DNA from: Geomonas oryzisoli | GTDB lineage: Bacteria > Desulfobacterota > Desulfuromonadia > Geobacterales > Geobacteraceae | Length of the DNA: 64,000 bases | Direction: 5' to 3' | NCBI RefSeq assembly: GCF_018986915.1 | Contig: NZ_CP076723.1 | Coordinates: 186,001 to 250,000 of the forward strand | Shown here: in pieces, positions 1 through 7,679 of the stretch | How positions within the stretch are numbered: the stretch's first letter is position 1 | Layout of the letters: every line of letters starts with the position of its first letter | The notes under the pieces: model-generated | The model's input: the letters and a program-made list of their open reading frames with translations, nothing else | Told to the model about the DNA's origin: nothing | Database searches by the model: none | Program-made: the position numbers and the translations under genes

Positions 1-2
1 AC

Positions 3-311
3 CTGGCGCAGGAAGAGGGTGAGGTCGTAGTCGCCGGCGACTTCAACTCACCGGACCACTCGCTGGTCTGCGAGACGCTCAGAAAAGCCGGGCTGGCGGA
101 TGCGTTCGCCCAGGCGGGGAGGGGGTACGGTTACAGCTACGGGCACTTCCTGCTCAGGAACAAGGTGCCCTGGGTGCGGGCGTCCTGGATGCGCATCGAC
201 CACATCATGACCACCTCCGGAATCAAGGCGCAGCGCTGCTGGGTCGGCACCCGTAGGGCCTCGGATCACCGGCCCGTGATAGCGGACTTCTACCTCGGTG
301 ATTCCCGTTAG
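3..311 (+). CDS. Endonuclease/exonuclease/phosphatase family protein, C-terminal part
   Basis: Only the last 102 codons are in the window; the start lies upstream. Three signatures of the EEP metal-dependent phosphoesterase fold are visible in order: GDFNSP near residue 14 of the fragment, RIDHI about two thirds along, and SDHRPV near the end, which carries the catalytic His. The family includes nucleases, phosphatases and sphingomyelinase-like enzymes, and the substrate cannot be told from this fragment. The reading frame ends in TAG. No terminator is obvious behind it. Confidence 0.85.
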   Translation: MAQEEGEVVVAGDFNSPDHSLVCETLRKAGLADAFAQAGRGYGYSYGHFLLRNKVPWVRASWMRIDHIMTTSGIKAQRCWVGTRRASDHRPVIADFYLGDSR

Positions 312-363
312 TTTCCTTTTGTCATACCCGTTACTGTTTGCACTTTTCAACAGATAGTGCTAG

Positions 364-525
364 TTATGAACGTTCCGTCAATGCGACCGTGAAGATTGCG
401 GCATCCCACCGATCATACTCTCCACACGCATCGTAGCTGACATCCCGGTACCTCTGCCGGTAGATATGGAAATAGCAGCGGGCACGGCTGAGCTTTCTCC
501 TGCCCGGATCGGAGTATAGCAGCAT
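364..525 (-). CDS. Possible small antisense ORF (53 aa), doubtful
   Basis: An open frame of 53 codons fills the gap left of the acetate-kinase-like gene on the opposite strand. Its ATG overlaps that gene's ATG, and a weak Shine-Dalgarno-like GGTGAG sits about 9 bases upstream, inside the neighbour. The translated residues are rich in Tyr, Arg and Asp (for example YRQRYRDVSYDACGEYDRWD), which looks more protein-like than a typical shadow frame. No family is recognised. It may equally be the remnant of a lost gene or chance. Confidence 0.2.
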   Translation of the reverse strand: MLLYSDPGRRKLSRARCYFHIYRQRYRDVSYDACGEYDRWDAAIFTVALTERS

Positions 526-1726
526 GCTGATTCTCACCCTGAACTGCCGGCGGTTCTCGGCACAGTACCAACTCTACAACTGGAGCGACCAGGCTGTTAT
601 GGCCACCGGCATGGTGGAACGGATCGTGGTCGGGGACTCCTTTCTGACCCACCGTGTTCCCGGGGCAGACGCCAAGCACCTGGAAGGGGAGTGCGCCGAT
701 CACAAGGATGCCGTGCGGCTGATCCTCGACACGCTGGTCGGGGAGGGGATGATCTCAGACTTCTCCGAGATCAAGGCCATCGGGCATCGGGTGGTGCACG
801 GGGGGGAGCGCTTCACGAAATCGGTACTGATCGACGAGGACGTGGTCGAGGCGATCAGGGAGGTGGCGACACTGGCTCCCTTGCACAACACGCCCAACCT
901 CGCGGGGATCCGCGCGGCTCAGGAGCTCCTCCCGGAGCTCCCCCAGGTCGCCATCTTCGATACCGCCTTCCACCAGACCATGCCCGAACCTGCCTACATG
1001 TACCCGCTTCCCTACGAGTGGTACCAAAAGCACGGCGTCAGGCGCTACGGCTTCCACGGCCAGTCCCACCTGCATGCCGCCAGGAGAGGCGCGGAGCTGG
1101 CCGGGGTTCCCCTGGAGAGCTCCAACATGGTCACCATCCACACCGGCAACGGCGTCTCGCTCTGTGCGATCAGAAACGGCGTGTCGGTCGACACCAGCAT
1201 GGGGCTCACCCCGCTCGAGGGGGTCATGATGGGAACCCGCTGCGGGGATATCGATGCCGGCATCATCCCGTTCATGGTGAACGAGGCCGGGGTCTCGGCG
1301 ACCGAGCTCGACCTGTTCCTGAACCAGAAGAGCGGCCTGGCCGGCATCGTGGGGCGCCGGGTCAGCCGCCGGACCGTCGTGGACGAGGCGGTGGTGGGCG
1401 ATCCCCGCTGCCAGCTCGCGCTCGACATGGAGGCCTACCGGCTGAGGAAGTACCTGGGGGCGTACATCGCCGTAACCGGGAGGCCCGACGCGATCGTGTT
1501 CACCTACGGCGAGGGGTGGGAGGACTGGCCGGTGCGGGGCATGGCGCTGCAGGGGATGAGCCAGTTCGGCATCGAGGTGGATCTGAAACGTGACGCCGAG
1601 GCCCTCTTGGGAGGAAAGGACGTCATGATCAGTGCGGACCACTCCGCCGTCAAGGTCTTCGTGATACCAAGCGGCGAGGACATGGTCCTCAACGAGGACG
1701 TGGCCGCCATCATGGGGTGGCAGTAG
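524..1726 (+). CDS. Acetate kinase-like protein with degenerate active-site motifs
   Basis: This 400-residue protein aligns along its whole length with acetate/propionate kinases (ASKHA fold, usually about 400 aa). It keeps GHRVVHGGE (acetate-site Arg), FDTAFHQTMP (His), HTGNG (His of the transition state) and GTRCGDID (Arg). However, the N-terminal phosphate motif, normally NCGSSSLK, reads NCRRFSAQ, so the Gly, the first Ser residues and the Lys are lost. The adenosine motif, normally GGIGEN, reads YGEGWEDW. The fold is certain; normal ATP-dependent acetate kinase activity is doubtful. It stands alone, with no pta nearby, and is followed by a strong terminator, so it is a single-gene unit. 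It could be a kinase of altered specificity or a binding protein. Confidence 0.85.
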   Translation: MLILTLNCRRFSAQYQLYNWSDQAVMATGMVERIVVGDSFLTHRVPGADAKHLEGECADHKDAVRLILDTLVGEGMISDFSEIKAIGHRVVHGGERFTKSVLIDEDVVEAIREVATLAPLHNTPNLAGIRAAQELLPELPQVAIFDTAFHQTMPEPAYMYPLPYEWYQKHGVRRYGFHGQSHLHAARRGAELAGVPLESSNMVTIHTGNGVSLCAIRNGVSVDTSMGLTPLEGVMMGTRCGDIDAGIIPFMVNEAGVSATELDLFLNQKSGLAGIVGRRVSRRTVVDEAVVGDPRCQLALDMEAYRLRKYLGAYIAVTGRPDAIVFTYGEGWEDWPVRGMALQGMSQFGIEVDLKRDAEALLGGKDVMISADHSAVKVFVIPSGEDMVLNEDVAAIMGWQ

Positions 1727-1776
1727 CGGCAGGAGCGGGCGGCGTCGAAAACGCCGCTTCGAAAAGAAACGACGAA

Positions 1777-1811
1777 GGGCGGATGATCGCATGATCATCC
1801 GCCCTTTTTTT
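1777..1811 (+). terminator. Rho-independent terminator of the acetate-kinase-like gene
   Basis: A perfect 12-bp stem (GGGCGGATGATC / GATCATCCGCCC) with the 4-base loop GCAT is followed by seven T. It lies 50 bases after the stop codon. A smaller 7-bp hairpin (GCGGCGT / ACGCCGC) lies between. Confidence 0.92.
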
Positions 1812-1889
1812 ATTGTGTGCACCGACGGTAAATGAAGGTGACCTATCGCCGAACCCCCCGGTCAACGCAGGTGAATTATCGACACACCC

Positions 1890-1988
1890 GTAGGGGCGAA
1901 TAATCATTCGCCCAGCCGCCGGCGCCTGACTGATGTCAATGGCAAGATGGGCAACGGTGCCAACGGGGCGAATAATTTTCGCCCCTAC
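1890..1988. repeat. REPIN-like pair of inverted GGGGCGAAT repeats
   Basis: The 322-base gap between the terminator and metX holds two copies of a 24-base palindromic repeat, GTAGGGGCGAATAATCATTC plus GCCC. One is in plus orientation (1890-1913) and one in inverted orientation (1965-1988), about 50 bases apart. Each can fold alone (8-bp arms) and the two can pair with each other. Single relatives occur at 28698-28726 and 40125-40148. Nothing else is seen in the gap. Confidence 0.85.
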
Positions 1989-2048
1989 AGGAGTAAACGC
2001 ATTCGTGAGGATGGAGGGGCGGACCCGCGATGCCGGCTCGCGTGGCGT

Positions 2049-3152
2049 CTAGGATCCGATTCCGTTCAGGAACCGCTGCACCATGGGCGTGAAGGTCTGG
2101 TGCTCGAGCAGGAAGGCGTCGTGGCCGTAGGCGGAGGTGATCAGGTGGTACTCCACCTGCTTGCCCAGCTTCTGGAGCGATTCGACCATCTCCTCGGTCT
2201 GCGCCGGCGGGTAGAGCCAGTCGGAGGTGAAGGCGAAGAACTGGATCGGCGCGCGGACCGGCTCGAAAGCCTCTTCCAGGGATTCGCAGCCGGCGGCGAC
2301 GTCGTAGAGGTCGAGCGCCTTGGCCAAGTACAGAAAGGAGTTGGCGTCGAAGCGGTCCACGAAGTTGTAGCCGTTGTAGTTGAGGTACCGCTCCACCTCG
2401 AACTGGCCGAAGAAGTCGAACTGGCCGTCCCGGGCCGAGAAGCGGCGGCCGAACTTGGCGGTCATGGACTCGTCGGAGAGGAAGGTGATGTGCCCGATGC
2501 CGCGGGCGAGCGCCAAGCCGTCCTTGGGGTTCTTGCGGTACTCCCCTTTCTTCCAGGTGGGGTCGTTGAAGATAGCCCAGCGTGCCACGGCGTTGAGCGA
2601 GATCGCCTGCGCCGAAGGGCGCGGCGTGGTGGCCAGCACCACCGCCGAGGCGACCCTTTCCGGGTACTGGGTCGCCCACTCCAGGGCCTGCATCCCTCCC
2701 ATGCTGCCCCCCAGCACGCAAAAGAGTTTCTCGATGCCGAGCCGGTCCAGGAGCAGCGCCTGGGCCTTGACCATGTCGCGCACCGTGATCACCGGGAAGG
2801 CGAGGTTGTAGCGCTTGCCGGTTTTGGGGTTGATGGAGGTCGGGCCGGTGGAGCCGAAGCAGGAGCCGATCACGTTGGAGCAGATGACGAAGTAGCGGTC
2901 GGTGTCCAGAAGGCACCCCGGGCCCACGATGTCATCCCACCATCCGGCCCTTTTTTCGTCCTCGCTGTGGCGGCCGGCCAGGTGCGCGCTCCCGGTCCAG
3001 GCGTGGGTCACCAGGATGGCGTTGGAGCGGTCTTCGTTGAGGGTGCCGTAGGTCTCATAGGCGATGTCGATCGGCCCGAGGATGCGGCCGCTCTCCAGGC
3101 GCAGTTCGGTGTCGAAGGTGATGATCTGTTCTGTCACGATGCCGTAGGACAT
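2049..3152 (-). CDS. metX: Homoserine O-acetyltransferase
   Basis: A 367-residue alpha/beta-hydrolase of the MetX family. It should transfer an acetyl group from acetyl-CoA to homoserine as the committed step of methionine synthesis in the cytoplasm. The nucleophile elbow GGSMGGMQ is present, as are the [12 protein letters not shown] segment typical of MetX and the C-terminal YGHDAFL carrying the catalytic His. The ATG at 3150-3152 is chosen over upstream in-frame codons because it begins the conserved MSYGIVTEQ start and follows a purine-rich GAGAG site; the upstream codons fall in the leader. The gene sits directly behind a SAM-I riboswitch and terminator, so high S-adenosylmethionine should shut it off. 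It is transcribed alone. Confidence 0.96.
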   Translation of the reverse strand: MSYGIVTEQIITFDTELRLESGRILGPIDIAYETYGTLNEDRSNAILVTHAWTGSAHLAGRHSEDEKRAGWWDDIVGPGCLLDTDRYFVICSNVIGSCFGSTGPTSINPKTGKRYNLAFPVITVRDMVKAQALLLDRLGIEKLFCVLGGSMGGMQALEWATQYPERVASAVVLATTPRPSAQAISLNAVARWAIFNDPTWKKGEYRKNPKDGLALARGIGHITFLSDESMTAKFGRRFSARDGQFDFFGQFEVERYLNYNGYNFVDRFDANSFLYLAKALDLYDVAAGCESLEEAFEPVRAPIQFFAFTSDWLYPPAQTEEMVESLQKLGKQVEYHLITSAYGHDAFLLEHQTFTPMVQRFLNGIGS

Positions 3153-3188
3153 GTCTCTCTCGTACTTTCGGGTGCCGGGATCGGCACG

Positions 3189-3223
3189 AAAAAAGCCCCA
3201 TCTCGGTGTGAGAAGGGGCTTTT
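3189..3223 (-). terminator. Riboswitch-controlled terminator in the metX leader
   Basis: Read on the minus strand, AAAAGCCCC pairs with GGGGCTTTTTT to give a stem ending in a run of U, between the SAM riboswitch and the metX start. The 5' side continues as CCCCTTCTCA. That segment is complementary to the 3' strand of riboswitch helix P1 (TGAGAAAGG at 3248-3256 region), so an antiterminator can form when P1 is not held closed by SAM. Confidence 0.9.
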
Positions 3224-3249
3224 CGGGTGTGACAATAGCTAAAAGCGCC

Positions 3250-3349
3250 TTTCTCATCTTCGCCTTTCGGCAGGATTTAGCACCTGTCGCCCAATGGGCC
3301 GGTTGCTGTGGCTTCGCAGGGCCTTTCCCTCCACCACTCTAGATAAGCA
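3250..3349 (-). promoter_or_regulatory. SAM-I (S-box) riboswitch of metX
   Basis: On the minus strand the segment starts with CTTATCTAGAGTGGTGGAGG, continues with GGCCCTGCGAAGCC and CAGCAACC, and ends with AGGTGCTAAATCC and GATGAG closing helix P1. These are the conserved core elements of the SAM-I aptamer in the correct order: the kink-turn, the GAAGCC / GCAACC strands and the GGTGCTAAATCC segment. It lies 100 bases upstream of metX with a terminator in between, the usual OFF-switch layout. Confidence 0.96.
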
Positions 3350-3434
3350 GGTCTTTCTATTCAATTTTCGGTGCAGAATAAGGGAGCCGCCGTTATTTGT
3401 CAACGGCAAACTGTGCCCGAGGTTCACGACCCTG

Positions 3435-3605
3435 CTACAGCTCATTGCGGTACTTGACCAGGATGTACAGGCAGACGGCACCTGCCAGGAACATCCCGAT
3501 ATCGCGCGGCCAGGGGATCGGCTTGTCCAGGCCGGACTGGATCATCGGGTCCAGCAGGGCGCTGGTCAAAAGCGTTACGCCCGCAAAGGAAAGCAGTTGT
3601 TTCAT
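3435..3605 (-). CDS. Small predicted membrane protein (56 aa)
   Basis: A 56-residue protein beginning MKQLLSFAGVTLL and ending VKYRNEL. Two hydrophobic stretches flank a short polar linker (DKPIPWPRDIG), so it probably spans the inner membrane twice or once plus a signal anchor. Its ATG overlaps the TGA of the upstream dehydrogenase gene (ATGA), a sign of translational coupling. No family is recognised. The gene is short, but its frame, coupling and hydrophobic pattern make it believable. Confidence 0.65.
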   Translation of the reverse strand: MKQLLSFAGVTLLTSALLDPMIQSGLDKPIPWPRDIGMFLAGAVCLYILVKYRNEL

Positions 3606-4465
3606 GAGTTGATGGCCTTCAGCACGGCGCAGAAGTCGCGATCGGCAAGGCCCAGCGCCTTCGCCCTCTTGAAGCTCTCATTGGCGGCCGCGGCGGAAGC
3701 CAGGGGCTGGTTCAGGGCGTCCCCCAGGGCGACGGCCAGGCGCATGTCCTTTTGCATGTGCTTGAGCGGGAAGGCGGCATCGAACACCCCTTGGGTCATC
3801 TGGGCCCCCTTCAGCTTGAACATCGGGTTGGCCAGCGCGCCGGAGTCGAGCACGTCCAGGAGGTCGGAGCTCGCGAGCCCCGCCTTCTCGGCGAGGGCGA
3901 GCCCCTCGCAGAAGATGGTCATCATCCCCCCCATCACCATGTTGACGATGAGCTTCATTTCGGCGCCGCGTCCCACCTCGCCCAGGAACAGGCTCTTCTT
4001 CCCCATCTTCTCGAAGAGGGGCATCGCCTCGTCGAAGAGGCCGCGGTCGCCGGCGGCGAGGATGATCAGGGTGCCGTCCTCGGCTGGTTTCTTGCTCCCG
4101 GAGACAGGCGCTTCCAGGAATCTCCCTCCTTTGGCGGTGATTGCCGCTGCAATCTCCTGTGCCGTGGCGGCGTCCACGGTGGACATGTCCACGTAGCTGC
4201 GCCCCGCTCCGATCCCCTCCAGGGCGCCGGCCGGGCCGAAGCAGACCTCGTGGGCCGCGGCCGGGTCGGCCAGCATGGCGATGGTGATGGCACACGTCGA
4301 GGTGACCTCGGCCGGGGTTGCGGCTACGGCCGCCCCGAGCGCTGCGAACTCCTCGCATTTTGCCGCCGAACGGTTCCAGACCTTGACCTTGAAGCCGGCT
4401 TTGATGAGGTTTTTGGCCATGGCGCTGCCCATGATGCCCAGTCCGATAAAACCGTATGTTTCCAT
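3602..4465 (-). CDS. 3-hydroxyisobutyrate dehydrogenase family reductase (succinate semialdehyde / GHB dehydrogenase type)
   Basis: A 287-residue beta-hydroxyacid dehydrogenase. The N-terminal Rossmann motif GFIGLGIMGSAMAKN binds NAD(P)H. The substrate motif appears as FLEAPVSGSKKPAEDG near residue 115, and the catalytic Lys lies in KLIVNMVMGGMM near residue 165-175. Geobacter enzymes of this family have been characterised as gamma-hydroxybutyrate dehydrogenases / succinate semialdehyde reductases, which I take as the likely activity. The start at 4463-4465 follows GGGAGG at good spacing; an in-frame ATG further upstream lacks a site. It is followed by a coupled 56-aa membrane protein. Confidence 0.9.
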   Translation of the reverse strand: METYGFIGLGIMGSAMAKNLIKAGFKVKVWNRSAAKCEEFAALGAAVAATPAEVTSTCAITIAMLADPAAAHEVCFGPAGALEGIGAGRSYVDMSTVDAATAQEIAAAITAKGGRFLEAPVSGSKKPAEDGTLIILAAGDRGLFDEAMPLFEKMGKKSLFLGEVGRGAEMKLIVNMVMGGMMTIFCEGLALAEKAGLASSDLLDVLDSGALANPMFKLKGAQMTQGVFDAAFPLKHMQKDMRLAVALGDALNQPLASAAAANESFKRAKALGLADRDFCAVLKAINS

Positions 4466-4515
4466 GTCGTTGCCTCCCTGATAGTTAAGTTTTTGCTCTA
4501 ATAGTGGGTCCATAT

Positions 4516-4598
4516 CTCCTCCCCCCGGAGGGGGGAGGCTGGGAGGGGGGGCTTCAGTAAGGTGCCCCCTCCCTAACCCTCCCCCTCCGGGGGAGGGA
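4516..4598. repeat. REPIN-like inverted pair of CCCTCCCCC hairpins
   Basis: Two G/C-only hairpins, CCTCCCCCC-GGA-GGGGGGAGG (4518-4538) and CCCTCCCCC-TCC-GGGGGAGGG (about 4578-4598), lie head to head. They are joined by GGGAGGGGGGC and its complement GCCCCCTCCC, so the 83-base unit is itself one long palindrome. The distal hairpin has been read into the 3' end of the pabBC gene. Related units lie at 35211-35318, 35849-35886 and 56261-56365. Confidence 0.85.
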
Positions 4599-6333
4599 AC
4601 TTACCGGCATCAGTCTCTTCATCCAACAGTGTCGCCTGCCGCCACCCGCGCACCGAGTTTACCAGAAAAACCGCTTCGGCCCGCTCCAGGTCCTCCCTTT
4701 TCAGGATCCTTTCCTCGATCGTCCCCTGGGCCAGCAGCTCCTCGCGCAGGGTGCCGGGGAGGAGGCCGCAGTCGAGAGGGGGGGTGCATTTTGTGCCGTC
4801 GATGACGGCAATCAGGTTGCTGTAGGCCCCTTCAGTCACCTCGCCGCGCTCGTTCTCGAAGATCACCTCGGCCAGGTCCGGCCGGGCGGCGAGCTCCCGG
4901 TGGAACAGGTCGCGCCGGCTGGTCTTATGGTAGAGAAAGGGATCGGTGGAGCTGACACGCTGTCGTGCGAAGGAGACCTTTGCCTCCGGGGTGGCCTCGG
5001 CGAGCGGCGCCGCTTCGCAGCTGAGACGCCCGTCCCTGAAGAGCAGCAGGCGCACCTTGTACCCGGTTGAAGGGATGAGGTCGGCCGCGGTCTCCTGCAA
5101 GGCTCGCAGCGCGGCGCCATCCGCGAGAGGGAACGAGAAGTAGCTGGCTGAGCGTTTGAGCCGCTCCTGGTGCCGATCAAGCAGGAAGTACCCCCGCTCG
5201 TCGTGCAGCAGCGACTCGATCAGGTGGAATTCCGGTCGCTGTTCCTCGATGAAGGCGCGCTTGTCCAGGCACTCCTGGTATTCCGCTTCCGGCTGCGAAT
5301 CGTAGGTGATCCCGCTGCCGATGCCCATCTCGCCTCGCCCCGTCTGGAGGTCGAGGACGGCGGTCCGAATGGCGACGCTGAACTGCGCCTCGCCGCCGGG
5401 AGAAAAATAGCCCAGGCAGCCGGTGTACAGGCCGCGCGGTTCCCGCTCCAACTGCGCAATGATCTCCATGCTGCGCCTCTTGGGGGCGCCGGTCACCGAG
5501 CCGCAGGGAAACAGGGCCTCGAACAGCTCCAGCGGCGTCACCCCCTCCTCGACCCGGGACTGGATGGTGGAGGTCATCTGGTGCACGGTGGGGTGGCTTT
5601 CCACGTCGAAGAGCGAGTCGACCTGGACCGAGCCGGTCTGGGACACCATCCCCATGTCGTTGCGCAACAGGTCGACGATCATCAGGTTCTCGGCCACTTC
5701 CTTAGGGCTCTGCCTGAGCTGCTCCTTCCGGGCCAGGTCCTCCGCGTACCAGCGGCCGCGCGGGGCCGTCCCCTTCATCGGGCGGGTGACCAGTCTGTCG
5801 CCGGACAGGGAGAAGAACAGCTCCGGCGAGGCGGACAGCACGCGCCACCTGCCGCACTCGAGGTAGCAGTTGTAGGGGGTGGGCTGGTTGCCGCAGAGTG
5901 CGCTGAAGAAGGAGCGGGAGCAGCCGCTGAAGGCGAACCTTTGCCTGATGGTGTAATTGACCTGGTAGCTGTCCCCGGCGGCGATGAAGTCACGGATCTC
6001 CTGGACGGAGTCTCGATAGCTCTCCCATCCGGGGCTGATCTGCCAGTCGGTGCAGCGGAAAGGGGCCTCGTGCTGCGGGAAGGTCTTCGGCCGCCGCGTG
6101 GTGAACAGGCCGAACCAGAGCAGCGGCATGGGGTGCGCGGGAGCCGTGGTGAGGGTGTCGTTGATGGCGCCGGCCGCCTCGTAGCAGACGAAACCGGCGG
6201 CATGGAGCCCCGCTGCCAACTGCCGCTGCAGTTCCTCGAACGCGGGCCGCACCTCTTCCGGCGTCCGGGCGCTGATCTCGCCGACGTGGCCGGCGAAGGC
6301 GAAACCGTGCAGGTAGGCCGGGAAGCGCTGCAT
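4573..6333 (-). CDS. pabB: Fused aminodeoxychorismate synthase component I / aminodeoxychorismate lyase
   Basis: A 586-residue fusion for p-aminobenzoate (folate) synthesis. Residues 1 to about 350 form the chorismate-binding PabB part, with RPMKGTAPRG, MIVDLLRNDMG, LFPCGSVTGAPK and GSGITYDSQPEAEYQEC. The rest is a class IV PLP-dependent lyase (PabC), with YHKTSRRD bearing the expected Schiff-base Lys and VNSVRGW near the end. One protein therefore makes 4-amino-4-deoxychorismate and releases pyruvate to give PABA; the glutamine amidotransferase (PabA) must be supplied elsewhere. The start ATG shares one base with the TGA of the upstream gene (TGATG), so the pair is translationally coupled. 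The last residues, KFPPPEGEG, are encoded by a palindromic repeat. Confidence 0.93.
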   Translation of the reverse strand: MQRFPAYLHGFAFAGHVGEISARTPEEVRPAFEELQRQLAAGLHAAGFVCYEAAGAINDTLTTAPAHPMPLLWFGLFTTRRPKTFPQHEAPFRCTDWQISPGWESYRDSVQEIRDFIAAGDSYQVNYTIRQRFAFSGCSRSFFSALCGNQPTPYNCYLECGRWRVLSASPELFFSLSGDRLVTRPMKGTAPRGRWYAEDLARKEQLRQSPKEVAENLMIVDLLRNDMGMVSQTGSVQVDSLFDVESHPTVHQMTSTIQSRVEEGVTPLELFEALFPCGSVTGAPKRRSMEIIAQLEREPRGLYTGCLGYFSPGGEAQFSVAIRTAVLDLQTGRGEMGIGSGITYDSQPEAEYQECLDKRAFIEEQRPEFHLIESLLHDERGYFLLDRHQERLKRSASYFSFPLADGAALRALQETAADLIPSTGYKVRLLLFRDGRLSCEAAPLAEATPEAKVSFARQRVSSTDPFLYHKTSRRDLFHRELAARPDLAEVIFENERGEVTEGAYSNLIAVIDGTKCTPPLDCGLLPGTLREELLAQGTIEERILKREDLERAEAVFLVNSVRGWRQATLLDEETDAGKFPPPEGEG

Positions 6334-7190
6334 CAAGCGGGTCCCGCCGAGCAGATGTCGCCGATGGGGCAGGCGGCGCACTTGAGCCTGTCCTTGCCGT
6401 CGCACCCTTCCGAGATCCCCAGGTGGCAGATGGCGAAGTCGTACTTGACCGGGTCGGCCGGATCGAGCTCGCGCAGCGCCCGGGTGATCTCGCAGGCCAT
6501 GCGCCAGTCCGCCTGCTTGCGGTTGGTGAAGCCGAGGAAGCGGCAGATGCGCTGGATGTGGGCATCGACCGGGATGATGAGCTGCGCGGGCGAGATGCCC
6601 CGCCAGATGCCGAGGTCGATGCCGTCGGCGGGACGCACCATCCACCGAAGCAGCATGCACAGTCTCTTGCATGCGCTCCCCGAGGCGGGGGAGGGGAAGA
6701 AGAAGGGGAAGTAGGAGTCCGCGGGGACGCCGCCGGGGCCGAAGACCGGCGCAAGGTCGAGGCGCTTCACCGCATCGGAAAAGCCGGAGAGGGTTCCGGT
6801 CAGGTCCTCGTCCTGTGGGGTGTGAAAACGCAAGAGCCAGGCCTCGATGGAGCCCTCCTCCTCGATCATGATGCGGCAGGCGAGCAGGAGGGCACAGAGG
6901 TCGCGGGCGTCGTTGAAGCGGTGCTTGAAACCGGCGAAGAGCCGGATCCCCTGTTTCGGGTCGAAGCGCTCCACGAAGCGGCGCGGTGAAGGTCCCATGG
7001 CCTCGAAGATCCCGGCCAGGTTCTTCTTGATGATCTTCACGTTGCCGTAGGCGAACGAGGATGCCACGAGGCCCGCGACCTCCTGGTCCAGGGGCTCGCG
7101 GTAGCGGTGGCAAAAGGAGAGCGGGTCGTTGGCCAGGTGGGCCTGGGAGCGGTTCTGGTACAGTGCTTCGAGTATGGTTTTCAGCTCCAC
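6333..7190 (-). CDS. TIGR02757 / DUF2400 family protein (HhH-GPD-like with Cys cluster)
   Basis: A 285-residue protein of the DUF2400 family. The segment PVDAHIQRICRFLGFTNR near residue 210 resembles the VDTHV-type catalytic region of endonuclease III / MutY relatives. The C-terminus carries C-x7-C-x2-C-x5-C (CDGKDRLKCAACPIGDIC), as in the iron-sulfur cluster loop of those glycosylases. A DNA-repair-type role is therefore plausible but unproven for the family. The ATG is preceded by GGAAGAGCACGTGG. It is the first gene of a coupled pair with pabBC; the functional link, if any, is unclear. Confidence 0.85.
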   Translation of the reverse strand: MELKTILEALYQNRSQAHLANDPLSFCHRYREPLDQEVAGLVASSFAYGNVKIIKKNLAGIFEAMGPSPRRFVERFDPKQGIRLFAGFKHRFNDARDLCALLLACRIMIEEEGSIEAWLLRFHTPQDEDLTGTLSGFSDAVKRLDLAPVFGPGGVPADSYFPFFFPSPASGSACKRLCMLLRWMVRPADGIDLGIWRGISPAQLIIPVDAHIQRICRFLGFTNRKQADWRMACEITRALRELDPADPVKYDFAICHLGISEGCDGKDRLKCAACPIGDICSAGPA

Positions 7191-7305
7191 GTGCTCTTCC
7201 TTCGCTGCGGTCGCCCGGCGTGGGCGCGGTGGTGGACAATCGTTACGGGCCTGCTAGATTATCATAGTTGCTTCATCAGCTTAAAGAGAAAAGGGGGCGG
7301 AACAC

Positions 7306-7677
7306 ATGAAGCTTGCGGAACTGTTTCCGGAAGGGGGGCGTGGCATTCTGGGCACCGCCGACGCCAACGGCGTCGTCAATCTCGCCGTCTTCGCCATACC
7401 GCACGTGGTTGACGATCAGACGCTGGCCTGGGGCTTCGGCGACGGGCGCAGCATCGCGAACCTGAGGCAAAACCCGCACGCCAGCTACCTGTACCTGGCG
7501 CCGTCGCGAGGCTACAGCGGCTGGAGGCTGACCCTGACCATGGTCGAGGAAAAGGGGGAAGGGGAACTGCTGGGCGAGATAAAGGAGCGGACCGCGCTGG
7601 TGGCGAGCCCGCAGGCAAGTGCCGCGGTGGCGAGTGTCGTCTACTTCAAGGTCGACGAGGTCCGGCCCCTCATGTGA
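7306..7677 (+). CDS. Pyridoxamine 5'-phosphate oxidase-family (FMN-binding split barrel) protein
   Basis: A 123-residue protein with the split-barrel pattern of small PPOX/flavin-binding proteins: GILGTADANGVVNLAVF at the start, LAWGFGDGRSIANLRQNPHASYLYL in the middle and a beta-strand VVYFKVDEVRPL at the end. Such proteins bind FMN or F420 and reduce or sense small molecules; the substrate is unknown. It has a good GGGGGCGG ribosome site, stands alone and ends two bases from the convergent dtd gene. Confidence 0.8.
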   Translation: MKLAELFPEGGRGILGTADANGVVNLAVFAIPHVVDDQTLAWGFGDGRSIANLRQNPHASYLYLAPSRGYSGWRLTLTMVEEKGEGELLGEIKERTALVASPQASAAVASVVYFKVDEVRPLM

Positions 7678-7679
7678 GT

